A stretch of 64,000 nucleotides of DNA from Hemileia vastatrix (GCA_030280995.1 JASXTE010000015.1:22650501-22714500); one strand, 5' to 3'. Numbered from the stretch's first letter, positions 12,981-25,200 are shown. Numbers and translations are program-made. Notes: a model not told the origin generated them from the sequence alone.

Positions 12981-13112
12981 TTGGGTATTTCTAGTTTCTA
13001 TTTTTTTTTCTTTTTCCTTCTTTTCTTTTCTTTTGTTTTTATTCTATTTACTTTTACTTCTCTAAACATATTTTAACTGGGATGGTTATAGGGAAATCAC
13101 TAAGAGGGGGGG

Positions 13113-13235
13113 TGTTAAGTATAGTATAGTAATAACTTGGTGATTGTTAAGTACATAAGGTGTATATAGTCTGTGGTGCAGCTGAAACGTCTAACTCGGG
13201 TTCACTCTGGACAAAGCGCTGACACTGCTACCATA
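13113..13235 (+). repeat. copia-1 3' LTR
   Basis: It starts TGTTAAG directly after a G-rich polypurine tract and ends CCATA. The end is set by comparison with the related solo LTR at 54566-54663/60221-60258, whose CAAAC target duplications force an ATA end. At about 123 bp it is unusually short. The next 5 bp, CAATT, would be the target duplication, but the partner site lies outside the window. Confidence 0.75.
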
Positions 13236-13839
13236 CAATTGAACTATTTCCATGAGTTTTTCCCACAGAAGATATTATTATTTTGAGTCACAAAATAAAA
13301 CTACTTTTATACATTTAACAAGTACACCCCTTGCCTTGCAACTATACCACTTTTAAATTTCCTCATTCTTCCTTTTGATTGTAGAAAGTAAACCCCTTGG
13401 CCATATCCTAAAGTTTACTGACTTCATTTCTGGGTTTGTGTGTTATATTTAATTCATGGTTTGTGGCATTAGGCCCTAAATTGTTATCATGGTTTCCAGA
13501 GGAAACTGAGGCTGATGCCACTAAAGAAGCTGAAGCAAAGAAAAGGGGTGATGTTGTAATTACAATTGACTAACTAGAATATTTTTTATTAGTTGAAATA
13601 ACAATAGTAGCATAGAAAGAGAGAAACAAGACAAGGGGTGTACATTCTAAGAGCAAGAGGCTCTTGAAAAGTGGTATAGTTGCAAGGGGTGGTGTACATT
13701 GTAAGAGCAAAAAGAACTTTCAAAGTTGTATAGTTGCAAGGAAAGGGGTGTACTAGTTAAATGTATAAAAGTAGTTTTATTTTGTGACTCAAAATAATAA
13801 TATCTTCTGTGGGGAAAACTCATGGAAATAGTTCAATTG
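13236..13839. mobile_element. 604-bp foldback/MITE-like element with ~112-bp inverted ends
   Basis: Positions 13236-13347 and the reverse complement of 13728-13839 match over about 112 bp with only a few differences (both begin CAATTGAACTATTTCC). Inside, a segment containing GTGGTATAGTTGCAAGG and GGTGTACATT is repeated imperfectly between about 13630 and 13755. No coding capacity is seen. AATT flanks both ends, but CAATTG is palindromic, so the exact terminus and target duplication are ambiguous. It is probably a non-autonomous DNA element; the transposase family is not identifiable. Confidence 0.7.
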
Positions 13840-14391
13840 GTTACTGAGTAACTGAATTATTTTCATTACACTGTTTTTGTGGGAAAATAAGGAAGTTGTA
13901 GTTAAATTGAATGTCCAAATTGGGAATGTGGGGTGTAGTTGGTAACATTGAGGGGTCTCCATCTGGCTTGCCTAATAATATATATATATATATATAACTA
14001 TGGTAAAGTTGTAGGTCTAAGTTTATGTAATTAATGGGACTTGGACTTTGATTGAAGTTGGCTAGAGCAAGGGGGGGGAGGATGGGCAGGGAGAGCAAGG
14101 AAAAAGACATTATTATTTCCCTGGAACTTTATGGCAGACACTTTTAATTTAACTTTTTATCTTTATTCAACTTAAATTTAAATAGTTTCATTTCATTCTA
14201 TTTATTTTTATTAAACTTAAATTTAATCATTTAATTTATCTTCTGAATCCATCTTATATTACCTAACTTTTGAATTAAATTATATATTGTATATCAATGA
14301 TTTTGTTGACTATAAATTAAATTCATGTTGTATTAATTTTTCCTGTAACAGGGGTTTCTGTTAGTTGTTTTAAATCATCACTCTTTCTCAT

Positions 14392-14431
<40 letters not shown>

Positions 14432-15611
14432 CAGCCTGGATGTACCCAAGACTGAGTAAGAGGTACTTATAGATTATTTTAAACACATGGATTATACATG
14501 GGAACAATAAATAAAGGTACACAAGTTGTATAAATAAGTGAAATTCATGATGAAATACAATATATGCCATTATAACACCTTATATACATGCATATATCCA
14601 CCTTTTATAAGTCTTATGTACTTAATATTAAGTTGGAATTTACCAGGGTAACCTTAAGAACCTTAATTATAAAGCTACATAATTTTGAAGTAGACTTAAA
14701 GCTGTTGGTTTCATTTTTTTATGTGAAAAACAAGAAATGTGCTTTAAATCACTTAAAAGTTGAATACATGTGCTATACATTTAATAATATTTAAAATGGG
14801 CCTTAAAAGATCTATTTGTCTTCATTAAAACTATTGATTCGGCTACTCAAATGCATAAAAATAACACTTTTCAAATTTGGTGTTTTTTTATGCCAGAAAT
14901 GGCTTTTGTGTAGTGGCCACATACTGCCTGCATTTTTCCTGTGTGAGTAGCTTCATTTTTAGAAAATTTAGCTTTTTCACACTATAATTACCCCCACATT
15001 CTACATCCAATATGGGGAAACACTCTAAAATGATGGACAGGAGCTTATTTAGTGTCCTAATTTAATTATAAGTGCACTGACCTTATTATATGCACTAATT
15101 TCATTTATAACCTCAAGCTTGGTGCCTTTAATTCACTACCACTCTTAAATTTGCTTAAATTAGTCAAGGATTTACCTATGAAAGCACCTGCCAAGGACTG
15201 CATGTAGTTACCCCATATCTCACGTCCTTTTTTGGGTTACTCAGTGGTTTCTTAGTCAATCTTGGTTATTTTTGGATGGGGATTTCATGTAGTATATTGT
15301 CAGAATTAGCCCCATCATTTCTACTGTAGATCCCCCTTAATATTTTGTAATATTTAGTGTTATTCTTTTATTTTTTAGTCTTTTATTTTAAGATATTACA
15401 CACATATACTCTCTCTTTTTCTCATTCTTTTTTTTGATTGATTATCCCTATTACTCCAGGATTTTTGGCTGGTGATATCATTCTAATTATGTTATTGGTC
15501 ATTCTTTATGTTGTTGGTCAGGTGTATTAGCTAGAATGAGGCCACATTAGTGGTGTATAGGACTGGTAAAGCAAGGGGGTTCATTGGAGAATTATTGGGT
15601 ATAAGAGGAGG
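13840..15611. other. AT-rich intergenic stretch
   Basis: I see no gene here. It holds AT microsatellites at about 13979-13996 and 14393-14428, and only short reading frames of biased composition. Confidence 0.6.
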
Positions 15612-15846
15612 GGGTTTTTGGTCTTGTTTTTTACATTCTTTATCATTACAATCAAAATATATAACTGAGAAAATCACAATACATATAAATAGTACCTCTA
15701 AAGTCTTTGAATAGTATCTGAATTATTACATCTATTTTTCTACAAACAATAAGATTGTAACCAATATATAATTAGTGAGATTTAAATTACTGAGACCCTT
15801 ATATTGAGTTATATTTTAACACTTATTGGATTTGTACTACAGTATT
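15612..15846. repeat. host segment A, first copy (235 bp)
   Basis: This segment begins GGGTTTTTGG and ends CAGTATT directly against a Ty3-type LTR. It matches 17023-17257 base for base apart from about a dozen substitutions and no length change. It is non-coding. Confidence 0.9.
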
Positions 15847-17020
15847 TGTCAGCCAGGCTATCTCAGGAGTCCAGTAATTTATATAATAAATTACTGTAAA
15901 GGAATAACTTTATGTAAATACAAAAAATTATTTAAAATAAAATTATAAATGTTTTGTGAATGAAATAAAATATTATACTTAATTTTATTATTAAATAAAT
16001 TGTATTACATAAATAAATATAATATTCTATAATATCATGGTATGATTTATATGTATAAATAAATTATTTAAAACTATATTATAAGTGTAAATTTAACATA
16101 AACAGTAATTACAATTTTAATAATTACATTTATATGAAACTAAATACAACCTATCATATAATAATATCCATCAATATTTGGAGCTTCTGTGACCCTTAAT
16201 TTTGTTACCAATATTACTAGATTAATTTAATATGATTAAATTCAAATTCTCATGTTAAAAAGTTCCTGTATTAACTTAATTAGTTGTTCAATTAATTTAA
16301 TAGTTCATTTACTTGAAATAGTTAAATTAATATTGCTTATACTTAGTTAAGCTTATTTAAAAGCGTAAAAATACTTCCTTTTATTTTAATTATACTTTTT
16401 TAGCTATTGGTATTGCTTCTTTAGATTTCTTTCTCATAGTTCTCATATTTTTTATACTCATGTAGTTAGTTGTTATATTAATTCTATTCTTTTTTAGGGA
16501 TTACTAATGGGAAAGATACTTTTTTATTCACGGATTTATTTTTTATGTTTTTAATTAGATTCTTCTAAATTAATTATTTCACATTGTTTTACCTTTTTGT
16601 ATATACTATTGGAACACTCCAGAATTCCCTCTTGCCTATAAAAAGGCTTTAGAAGACCATCTGGTAGCTTATCACTTACTTACTATACACTCACTCAACA
16701 TATTTTAAATATATTTCTTTATTTACTATTTTTATTAGTGCATTACATCTAATTTAAATACTATATAATTTATTATAGGTTGCTTTAAGATTTATAATAC
16801 TAACATTGAACTGAAGCGCATTTGAACATTTACTATTATTAATAATATTTGCAATTTAATTTAATACTTACAACTTTTGTCATATCTCAATTAAATTGTT
16901 GCCCTATACTCTTAAATTAATTCTATTTTATTTCATTTTACAATACTACCTTACTATTTCCATTTCTATCCTCTATTACTCCTACTCATATCTTCAATCT
17001 TCTAGACATCCCGGCTGATA
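15847..17020 (+). repeat. lone Ty3 LTR, diverged subfamily (LTR1)
   Basis: It starts TGTCAGCCAGGCTAT like the Ty3-A LTR but then differs widely, sharing blocks such as GACCCTTAATT, the CCTATAAAAAGG TATA region (about 16636) and the TTCTAGAC end. It stops at GGCTGATA, followed by A-TGGG, which matches the start of the primer-binding site seen after the Ty3-B LTR. It is therefore a truncated 5' end rather than a clean solo LTR, and there is no target duplication on its right. Confidence 0.8.
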
Positions 17021-17022
17021 AT

Positions 17023-17257
17023 GGGTTTTTGGTCTTGATTTCTACATTCTTTATCATTACAATCAAAATATATAACTGAGAAAATCACAATACATATAAA
17101 TAGTACCTCTAAAGTCTTTGAATAGTATCTGAATTATTACATCTATTTTTCTACAAACTATAAGATTGTAACCCATATATAATTAGTGAAATTTAAACTA
17201 CTGAGACCCTTATATTGAGTTATATTTTAACACTTATTGGATTTGTACTACAGTATT
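17023..17257. repeat. host segment A, second copy (235 bp)
   Basis: This near-identical copy of 15612-15846 also ends in CAGTATT directly against a Ty3 LTR. Its left edge joins the primer-binding-site remnant of LTR1 at a shared GGG. Confidence 0.9.
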
Positions 17258-18392
17258 TGTCAGCCAGGCTATTCCAGGAGTCCAGTAAATGATATATAAA
17301 TTATAAAACCTTAAAGAGTGGGTAAGACTTGTATTTAATGAATATAACTTAATATTTTATTGCATAATGAAATTATATAAGAATTTTATTATATACAAGT
17401 GTTACATTAAATTTATTGGTTATATATATTTTTATATACAGTTAAATTGAGCATAATATAATATATTCTACAAATAATGGCGCATTTTTATGTATTTAAT
17501 AATTATAAATTTATATTTAATTAATTGAAAAACATATATTATAATTATAAGTGTAAAATTGATTTATAATATATTTAAATTAATTACTTAAATTTATATA
17601 TTAAATAATACCTCTCATATGATACTAAACAATAATTAATGACGCTTCTTTTGACCCTTAATTGTGTTAGAAAAAACAAATAAATTAATTTGGACTAAAT
17701 TGAGGTTAATTGCATGTTTTGTTGCGTCAAATTATTTTTTGTTTCACTTAAAATGTCCTTTAATCAGACTGTACCATCTGTTTGGAATTATTTTTCTCAT
17801 AGTTCCTATGTTCCAATCTTGTTTAGTTATTCACTATTTTCACTTACTGATTTGGGAATTAATGACGGAAAAATTGGATTCTTAATTGGGGTTTTAATTA
17901 ATTGTTTCATGTTTTTCTCTATATTGTTATGTTTCATTTACTCTTTTGATATATTTGTTTTATTCCATTCTAATCATTGTATTTACAAATATAGTAGCGC
18001 TTCAGAGGACCCATTTCATATAAAAGGGCCTTGGATAATCCCCAGTAGCCTCATCACTTATTACACACTCAACAAATTAAATAACCATTTTATTACGTTT
18101 ATATTTTTTTATTAGTAATACAAATCTAATTAAAATTCTATACAACAAATTAAAGGTTGCTTTAAGTCAGATAGTAATTAAAAGTGTTTGCCGCGCAGAA
18201 CCCTTACATTTAATAATATTATTGTTAATAAAACCTTAGTTTTTGTCATCTCTCAAAATTGCTCACCGTTGTTTCCCTCTCAAATAAATTAAATATATAT
18301 TCTTGATTTATTTCTTTATCTTCCCTTGTCCTCCTCCTTCTCTCCTCCTTTTTCTCCTATTTTTCTTACCTCTTCTAGACGACTGACCGACA
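17258..18392 (+). repeat. solo Ty3 LTR of the Ty3-A subfamily (LTR2)
   Basis: This 1135-bp sequence starts TGTCAGCC and ends GACCGACA. It is flanked by GTATT on both sides (17253-17257 and 18393-18397), so it is a solo LTR left by recombination between the two LTRs of a complete insertion. It is close to the Ty3-A LTRs. Confidence 0.92.
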
Positions 18393-18397
18393 GTATT

Positions 18398-18814
18398 CAT
18401 ATAGGACCATAAAAATTGTCAAGACAACTGACTATTCAACCTATTCACATCTCTTTACTTGAACTCAGCCTGACAAATATATTCATTTCATATCATTCAA
18501 AATAAATCTAAATATAACTTTTTATTTACTTTATAACTGATTTACCAAACTATTGTTCAACATAAAATTAATAATTAAGATTTTATTTTAATCAGAACAT
18601 GATAGCCATCACATTTTAACAACTTTACTAAATTATTATATTATTAACTATAATACCATTTTAAAGATCATCATTAGTTAATGTGAAAATGACAGATGAT
18701 CTAAAATGAGGTATGATTACCTGATAGTTTAACTTCAAATCATCATTATTATCATTAATTTTTATTTCATACCATGTTTTACTGTAATTAAACAATTTTT
18801 TGTACAAACAAATA
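18398..18814. other. AT-rich intergenic stretch
   Basis: No gene or repeat is recognised. The sequence grades into the A+T satellite on its right. Confidence 0.5.
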
Positions 18815-20950
18815 TAAAAAATAAAAAATAAAAAATAAAAAATAAAAAATAAAAAATAAAAAATAAAAAATAAAAAATAAAAAATAAAAAATAAAAAATA
18901 AAAAATAAAAAATAAAAAATAAAAAATAAAAAATAAAAAATAAAAAATAAAAAATAAAAAATAAAAAATAAAAAATAAAAAATAAAAAATAAAAAATAAA
19001 AAATAAAAAATAAAAAATAAAAAATAAAAAATAAAAAATAAAAAATAAAAAATAAAAAATAAAAAATAAAAAATAAAAAATAAAAAATAAAAAATAAAAA
19101 ATAAAAAATAAAAAATAAAAAATTAAAAATTAAAAATAAAAAATATTAAAATAAAAAATATAAAATATAAAATATAAAATAAAAAATAAAAAATAAAAAA
19201 TAAAAAATAAAAAATATTAAAATAAAAAATAAAAAATATAAAATAAAAAATAAAAAATAAAAAATAAAAAATAAAAAATAAAAAATAAAAAATAAAAAAT
19301 AAAAAATAAAAAATAAAAAATAAAAAATAAAAAATAAAAAATAAAAAATAAAAAATAAAAAATAAAAAATAAAAAATAAAAAATAAAAAATAAAAAATAA
19401 AAAATAAAAAATAAAAAATAAAAAATAAAAAATAAAAAATAAAAAATAAAAAATAAAAAATAAAAAATAAAAAATAAAAAATAAAAAATAAAAAATAAAA
19501 AATAAAAAATAAAAAATAAAAAATAAAAAATAAAAAATAAAAAATAAAAAATAAAAAATAAAAAATAAAAAATAAAAAATAAAAAATAAAAAATAAAAAA
19601 TAAAAAATAAAAAATAAAAAATAAAAAATAAAAAATAAAAAATAAAAAATAAAAAATAAAAAATAAAAAATAAAAAATAAAAAATAAAAAATAAAAAATA
19701 AAAAATAAAAAATAAAAAATAAAAAATAAAAAATAAAAAATAAAAAATAAAAAATAAAAAATAAAAAATAAAAAATAAAAAATAAAAAATAAAAAATAAA
19801 AAATAAAAAATAAAAAATAAAAAATAAAAAATAAAAAATAAAAAATAAAAAATAAAAAATAAAAAATAAAAAATAAAAAATAAAAAATAAAAAATAAAAA
19901 ATAAAAAATAAAAAATAAAAAATAAAAAATAAAAAATAAAAAATAAAAAATAAAAAATAAAAAATAAAAAATAAAAAATAAAAAATAAAAAATAAAAAAT
20001 AAAAAATAAAAAATAAAAAATAAAAAATAAAAAATAAAAAATAAAAAATAAAAAATAAAAAATAAAAAATAAAAAATAAAAAATAAAAAATAAAAAATAA
20101 AAAATAAAAAATAAAAAATAAAAAATAAAAAATAAAAAATTAAAAATTAAAAATTAAAAATTAAAAATTAAAAATTAAAAATTAAAAATTAAAAATTAAA
20201 AATTAAAAATTAAAAATTAAAAATTAAAAATTAATAATTAAAAATTAAAAATTAAAAATTAAAAATTAAAAATTAAAAATTAAAAATTAAAAATTAAAAA
20301 TTAAAAATTAAAAATTAAAAATTAAAAATTAAAAATTAAAAATTAAAAATTAAAAATTAAAAATTAAAAATTAAAAATTAAAAATTAAAAATTAAAAATT
20401 AAAAATTAAAAATTAAAAATTAAAAATTAAAAATTAAAAATTAAAAATTAAAAATTAAAAATTAAAAATTAAAAATTAAAAATTAAAAATTAAAAATTAA
20501 AAATTAAAAATTAAAAATTAAAAATTAAAAATTAAAAATTAAAAATTAAAAATTAAAAATTAAAAATTAAAAATTAAAAATTAAAAATTAAAAATTAAAA
20601 ATTAAAAATTAAAAATTAAAAATTAAAAATTAAAAATTAAAAATTAAAAATTAAAAATTAAAAATTAAAAATTAAAAATTAAAAATTAAAAATTAAAAAT
20701 TAAAAATTAAAAATTAAAAATTAAAAATTAAAAATTAAAAATTAAAAATTAAAAATTAAAAATTAAAAATTAAAAATTAAAAATTAAAAATTAAAAATTA
20801 AAAATTAAAAATTAAAAATTAAAAATTAAAAATTAAAAATTAAAAATTAAAAATTAAAAATTAAAAATTAAAAATTAAAAATTAAAAATTAAAAATTAAA
20901 AATTAAAAATTAAAAATTTAAAATTTAAAATTTAAAATTTAAAAAAATAA
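18815..20950. repeat. 7-bp A+T satellite in three successive unit types
   Basis: Over 2.1 kb of pure A/T, TAAAAAA repeats fill 18815-20139 (interrupted by irregular AT at about 19120-19220), TTAAAAA repeats fill 20140-20916, and a few TTTAAAA units close the array. All three units keep the 7-bp period and differ by one A-to-T step. By length this is about 190, 110 and 4 units. Confidence 0.97.
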
Positions 20951-22030
20951 TTGTCTTGGAAATGTGCTGGAAGGAGATGTCACTTACCTTGATGGAAAGG
21001 TATGAAAAAATATTGTGAGGAAGAGTGAAGTTTAGATTTAGGTTGAACTGATTATGTAGCAAGTTAAATGCATAAGTAATCCACTATGAATGTGTATTAA
21101 CAACTGGAAAAAAATAGAGTTATATAGTTTAAAATAGTATGCTTAAATTTTAAGTTCAATATGTCAGAAACCACTGGATGCTGGGAAGAATAGTAAATTT
21201 CACCTAGAAAAAGGTGATGATTAAATAAATGAAAAAGAATGAGCTTATTATGATGAAAAGATAAAAATTATAGTCAGAAATGTTGATGTATAAAAATTCA
21301 TAAATTTTTAGTTGATGTAAAAATTGGGTCTAGGGGAGAAAACATTTGATGTGCAATAGATTAGAGGGATGTGTTTGTTGGTTGGCTGAATTGTGGTTGG
21401 GGAGATGGCACAAGAGTAGAAAGTATCTGACCACATGTGTAAAATGTCAAACCTCATGTCTGAAATTTATGATAGTGTCTTGGAATGGTGTTTTGAGACT
21501 GTAGTTCACCAGGGGTAAATTGAAATGTTTTACATCCCCTAATATAGTCATTTTAGAAATTTTCAATGAAAAATATGTGATTATTTGTTAAAAATTAAAA
21601 CTTCAAGTGGTAATTATAATATTTTTACTTGAATTTTATGCGCTGTAGACAAATGAAGCACATATTTGAGATATTTGAAGTTTTTTCTACATGCATAGGT
21701 AATGTAAGCATGAATAAGAGAAAAGACATACAAAAAAAAGAAAATAAAGGATCAAACTAAAAATAATTTATTTCATATGCTTTATAATAGTGCAAAAAAG
21801 TGCAAAACAATGTCCAGTTGGAAGATATTCGTAAACCTAGCTCTCATTTCTTATTTATCTTATATATTTATTCATTTTTCTACCTATGTGAAATTTATTT
21901 TTTTCATTTTTTTGATACATTTGATGTTCGTGCAATAATTTAGCCAAAAATCCAAGCTTGATAGAATTATATTTATTACCAGCACTGAATTAGATTTCTC
22001 CTGTAAATTCAATATAAAAAAAAGCGAAAA
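20951..22030. other. intergenic stretch right of the satellite
   Basis: This is mixed AT-rich sequence with no reading frame I would defend and no recognised repeat. Confidence 0.5.
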
Positions 22031-22868
22031 GTGATAGAAATAATCTTGTTGTGTTTTGGTTTATTTTTATTTTACATATTTTGTTTGTTTTCAGTTTATT
22101 TATTATTATTATTTTTTGTGTGTATGGTTTATTTTTATTTTTGTGTGTGTGGACTAATTTTAATTATTCTTCTTTTTTTTTGGTTATGGTTATTCTATTC
22201 TGTTTTACTTGTGTGGTTTATGTTTTTTTATCTTATTATTTTATTTTTGTTTTTTTGGTTAATTTTTATTTATTTATTTTTTTTTGTGTCTGTGGGATTT
22301 AATTTTAATTTTTGGTGTTGGTTTGGTTTATTTTTGATTTTTTACTTTTAATTTAATTTAATTTATTTGTGTGTGTGTGGTGTACTTTTATTCCTATTTT
22401 TATCTTTTTTTTCTTTTGTTTTTATATGATTTTTTTTTGTTTTTAATATTTAAAACATATAGTATTTTAATTTTTTTTTCTTTTTTTTCTTTTTTTTTGT
22501 GCGTGTGTGTAGGGGAGTTTGCGTTTTTCTTTGTTTTGTGTGTCATTTTTTTTGCTTTTTCTTGAATGGTTTCTTTTTTCCTTTTGTAGGTTTGGTTTTA
22601 AGGTTCTTTTTCGTGTTTATGATAATTTTTTTTGTATGTGTGTTTTAATAGTATAGTATAGTTTAATGGAGATATAATGTTGGTTTAATTATGTTATAAT
22701 TATGATATACTAATGGTATACTGGTTCTATACCGGCGGTGTACTGGTGCTATACTGTCAGATTACTGGTAAATAAAGATAAGGACAAGTATAAGTATGGG
22801 AATAAGAGGATAAGAGTAAGGATACAACATTTTTTTTCTAGGGTGTAATTCTTTTTTATGCTTTTCAT
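22031..22868. other. T-rich, strand-asymmetric low-complexity stretch
   Basis: The plus strand is mostly T and G, with very little C and long T runs. Hydrophobic reading frames here (about 106, 83 and 64 codons) follow from that composition. A few short near-repeats (TATACTGG, GGATAAG) occur at about 22710-22815. Confidence 0.6.
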
Positions 22869-23605
22869 AAAGCTAAGCCAAAAGCATGTTAGGTTGATTC
22901 TTTTTTTTTTCTTGTTGAAAAACTGTTATTTTTTGGCTTAACATGTTTCTTTTTTTTCGTTTTTATTCGTTTTTTTTCTATAGTTTTTTAAATGTTTGAT
23001 TGTTTTTTTTGAAAGACTTTTAAATTATTTGGAAAAAAAAACCTATGGGTACGTCTAATATATGTCATACATACAGTTTTTTTTCTCCACTCTCTTTTTC
23101 TAACGATTTGTGTCTTTCTCTTTCTCTCTCTCTTTCTGGCTATTTATAAATGTATGGATGTATGGATGTATGTATTGATATACTCACTTTAAAATATTTT
23201 AAAGTGCTATTATTAGTATTTTGGGCCGATCAATGTATTTCTTTTAAAGGGACTATTAATTTTCTTTTTTTACTATAATTTTGGTTTTTTCCAAAAAAAC
23301 TATCTTGATATATATGTATACATTTCTTCACTCTCTTTTTTAGCTCCTTTTATTATATATATTTATATATATATATTCTTATTTTTTTAAAAATATATAC
23401 CGCCTATGTCTACTATTAAATTAATTCCTCTATTATAAGCTACATTCCATTTTGTGTATTGCTTCATACCATCCTTTCCCCTCCAACAAGAAGGCGAGTG
23501 ATTTTAAAAAATATTTAAATGATATGTATGTTAAGAATCACTGATTGTGTATTTCTTTTATTAAGAAACGATATCTGCGCTTTAATTATATTGCATTCCA
23601 TCAAT

Positions 23606-23616
23606 ATATAAAAAGG
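23606..23616 (+). promoter_or_regulatory. TATA box upstream of the 209-codon ORF
   Basis: TATATAAAAAG followed by GGCC lies about 130 bp before the ATG at 23742 and is unchanged in copy 2 (about 45854). It resembles the core promoter of the Ty3 LTRs in this window (TATAAAAGGGCC). Confidence 0.5.
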
Positions 23617-23741
23617 GCCTCTGATTTTAAGAAATCATTCCCTTACTTAAAGCCGTTTAGCTCATAAAGAAACAAGAAAACCGTTTAAAAAGCCCCAAAA
23701 ATATTTATATCCGCTTTAAAAAAAGGATTTAGTAAATCATA

Positions 23742-24371
23742 ATGGATAAGATATTCGCTCAAGCTTTGTACTATCCCGATAAAACTCACTCAAAGTTTAC
23801 TACTTCATTTTATGTCAGTTTCAAGAAACGAGATCCTGAGAAAAGAAAACAAGACATCATGTTCATTCTCCGACATAAACTTCCAACCGAACTAGCTATT
23901 CCAATCACCCATTTAGATGGCAACATACCAGAAAACATATTAACTAAAATGCAAGAATGTGAAACATGGGTAAAAAAATTCACAAATATTAGAAAACAAT
24001 TAGATCAAAAAATTTTAGCATTTTTTTGTAATGAGATATTAAATCTTATTCCCTTTCGATATCAAATTATACCTCATTGGGTTATAGAGTTAAAAACGGA
24101 TGAAGAAGTTAAATATGTGAGAGCAGAAGCGCTTTTAGGGTTTGGTTTGATAGGTCAAGTAGAAGAGATGTTGAACAAAAAAGTTGAAAGAGATGGTAAA
24201 ATTCAAAGCATGGAAGAAAAAGATGTTATAGTATATTCTGCATATCAAAAGTTGTTGGTAGAAATAGCTTGTCAGGATAAATGTTGGTACACAGAATGGA
24301 AAAACGCTGTGAGGATGTGGTATCTTGTGATGGAAGAAAGAGAAATTCAAAGAGAGGGAGAGAATAAATAA
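23742..24371 (+). CDS. hypothetical protein, 209 aa (copy 1)
   Basis: This single open frame has a true ATG and codes for a charged, mainly helical, probably soluble protein without signal peptide or membrane segment. Notable parts are FYVSFKKRDPEKRKQDIMF near the start, a central PHWVIELKTDEEVKYVRAEALL block and a Cys/Trp-containing C-terminus (CQDKCWYTEWKNAVRMWY). I recognise no family. Its mixed amino-acid composition sets it apart from the low-complexity frames nearby. A TATA box lies 130 bp upstream. The second copy at 45991-46620 is also intact. Six nucleotides differ between them; five change amino acids, so recent purifying selection on both copies is not evident. Confidence 0.6.
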   Translation: MDKIFAQALYYPDKTHSKFTTSFYVSFKKRDPEKRKQDIMFILRHKLPTELAIPITHLDGNIPENILTKMQECETWVKKFTNIRKQLDQKILAFFCNEILNLIPFRYQIIPHWVIELKTDEEVKYVRAEALLGFGLIGQVEEMLNKKVERDGKIQSMEEKDVIVYSAYQKLLVEIACQDKCWYTEWKNAVRMWYLVMEEREIQREGENK

Positions 24372-24979
24372 TTCTTCCTGTTCTCTAAGGGATTTTTTTT
24401 TTTCACTATGGTGTTTTGTATCTATTTACAAGATGTATGCACATAAATATATACTTTACAAGAGTATAAAAGTGATTTTTTTTGTTATTGAATTAATATT
24501 TTGAGACGTATCCTTAAAAATAAAAATAAAAAAGATTGAAAATGATAATCTGATGAAGTACACTTATAACTGATTGTATTATTCTTCTCAACAAACTTAA
24601 CATGCAAAGGCTAATGAAGCGTTTTTCAGATGTGATAAATGGTATCTATATAACACATACATCTTTTTCACCATACCTTTATTAATTTCTAATGTAAATA
24701 TTAATATATTTCTTGTAAATTTCCTGTCATTCCATACAGATTTCTTTAGTACCCTTACTCATGTTTCCCTTCATCTCCCTTCTCCCATCCTCTGACATAT
24801 TCACCTAAGGCATCAGAAGCTTTTTCTTACATAACTGTCATAGAAAAATAAAAGATATAGTTTGTAAGTTAATAATGAAGAATTTTTTTTTTCAAAAAAT
24901 GTGTAATAAGAACACCATCAATAAGAAAACAAAAGATTATAACGAAACCATCCAAGCTTTTGGTTCAGAAAATTAACTG
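24372..24979. other. AT-rich flank inside segmental duplication copy 1
   Basis: It presumably includes the 3' untranslated region of the 209-codon ORF. Nothing else is recognised. Confidence 0.5.
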
Positions 24980-24982
24980 AGA

Positions 24983-25196
24983 CACTGCAAAAAATCAAGT
25001 AGTACCTGCTAGCAGGTGCCTTTCCCAATATTCAGCTTTGATTTAATAGTAAATTTGATTTGATGTTGCACAAGCTAGTGTGCTCATTGTTCAGTGCGCA
25101 GTCTTTCCGGAAAAATTACAGCTGAGCCGAAATTGAGTTAAGTCAAAGATAGGGATTGGCCCCTGCTATTAGGTGCCCATGTTTTTTTTTCTGGTG
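24983..25196. mobile_element. MITE-1, CACTG-ended, 214 bp (copy 1)
   Basis: The left end CACTGCAAAAAATCAAG...ACCTGCTAGCAGGTGCC and the reverse complement of the right end (CACCAGAAAAA...CACCTAATAGCAGGGGCC) match over about 45 bp. AGA flanks both sides (24980-24982 and 25197-25199). A CACT end with a 3-bp duplication fits a non-autonomous CACTA-type element. It is non-coding. Confidence 0.75.
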
Positions 25197-25200
25197 AGAT

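Larger units (their letters stand above)
9536..13235 (+). mobile_element. copia-1: right part of decayed Ty1/copia element
   Basis: After the CTACT repeat, copia gene order continues: zinc knuckle, protease, integrase, RT, RNase H, a polypurine tract (13102-13112) and a short 3' LTR (13113-13235). Together with 1-385 it forms one element interrupted by Ty3-A. Its short LTR with an ATA end matches the solo LTR split by copia-2 near 54.6 kb. Confidence 0.88.

Noticed and set aside
13630..13760. CRISPR-like repeat array
   Set aside because: The few imperfect GTATAGTTGCAAGG repeats lie inside a foldback element in eukaryotic DNA; no regular spacers or cas genes.
18815..20950. Telomere or telomere-like array
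   Set aside because: The 7-bp unit has no G at all, so it cannot be a G-rich telomeric repeat.
22031..22565. Three hydrophobic frames of 64-106 codons
   Set aside because: They consist almost only of Phe, Leu, Ile, Val, Tyr and Trp because the plus strand is T/G-rich low-complexity DNA; overlapping frames look alike.
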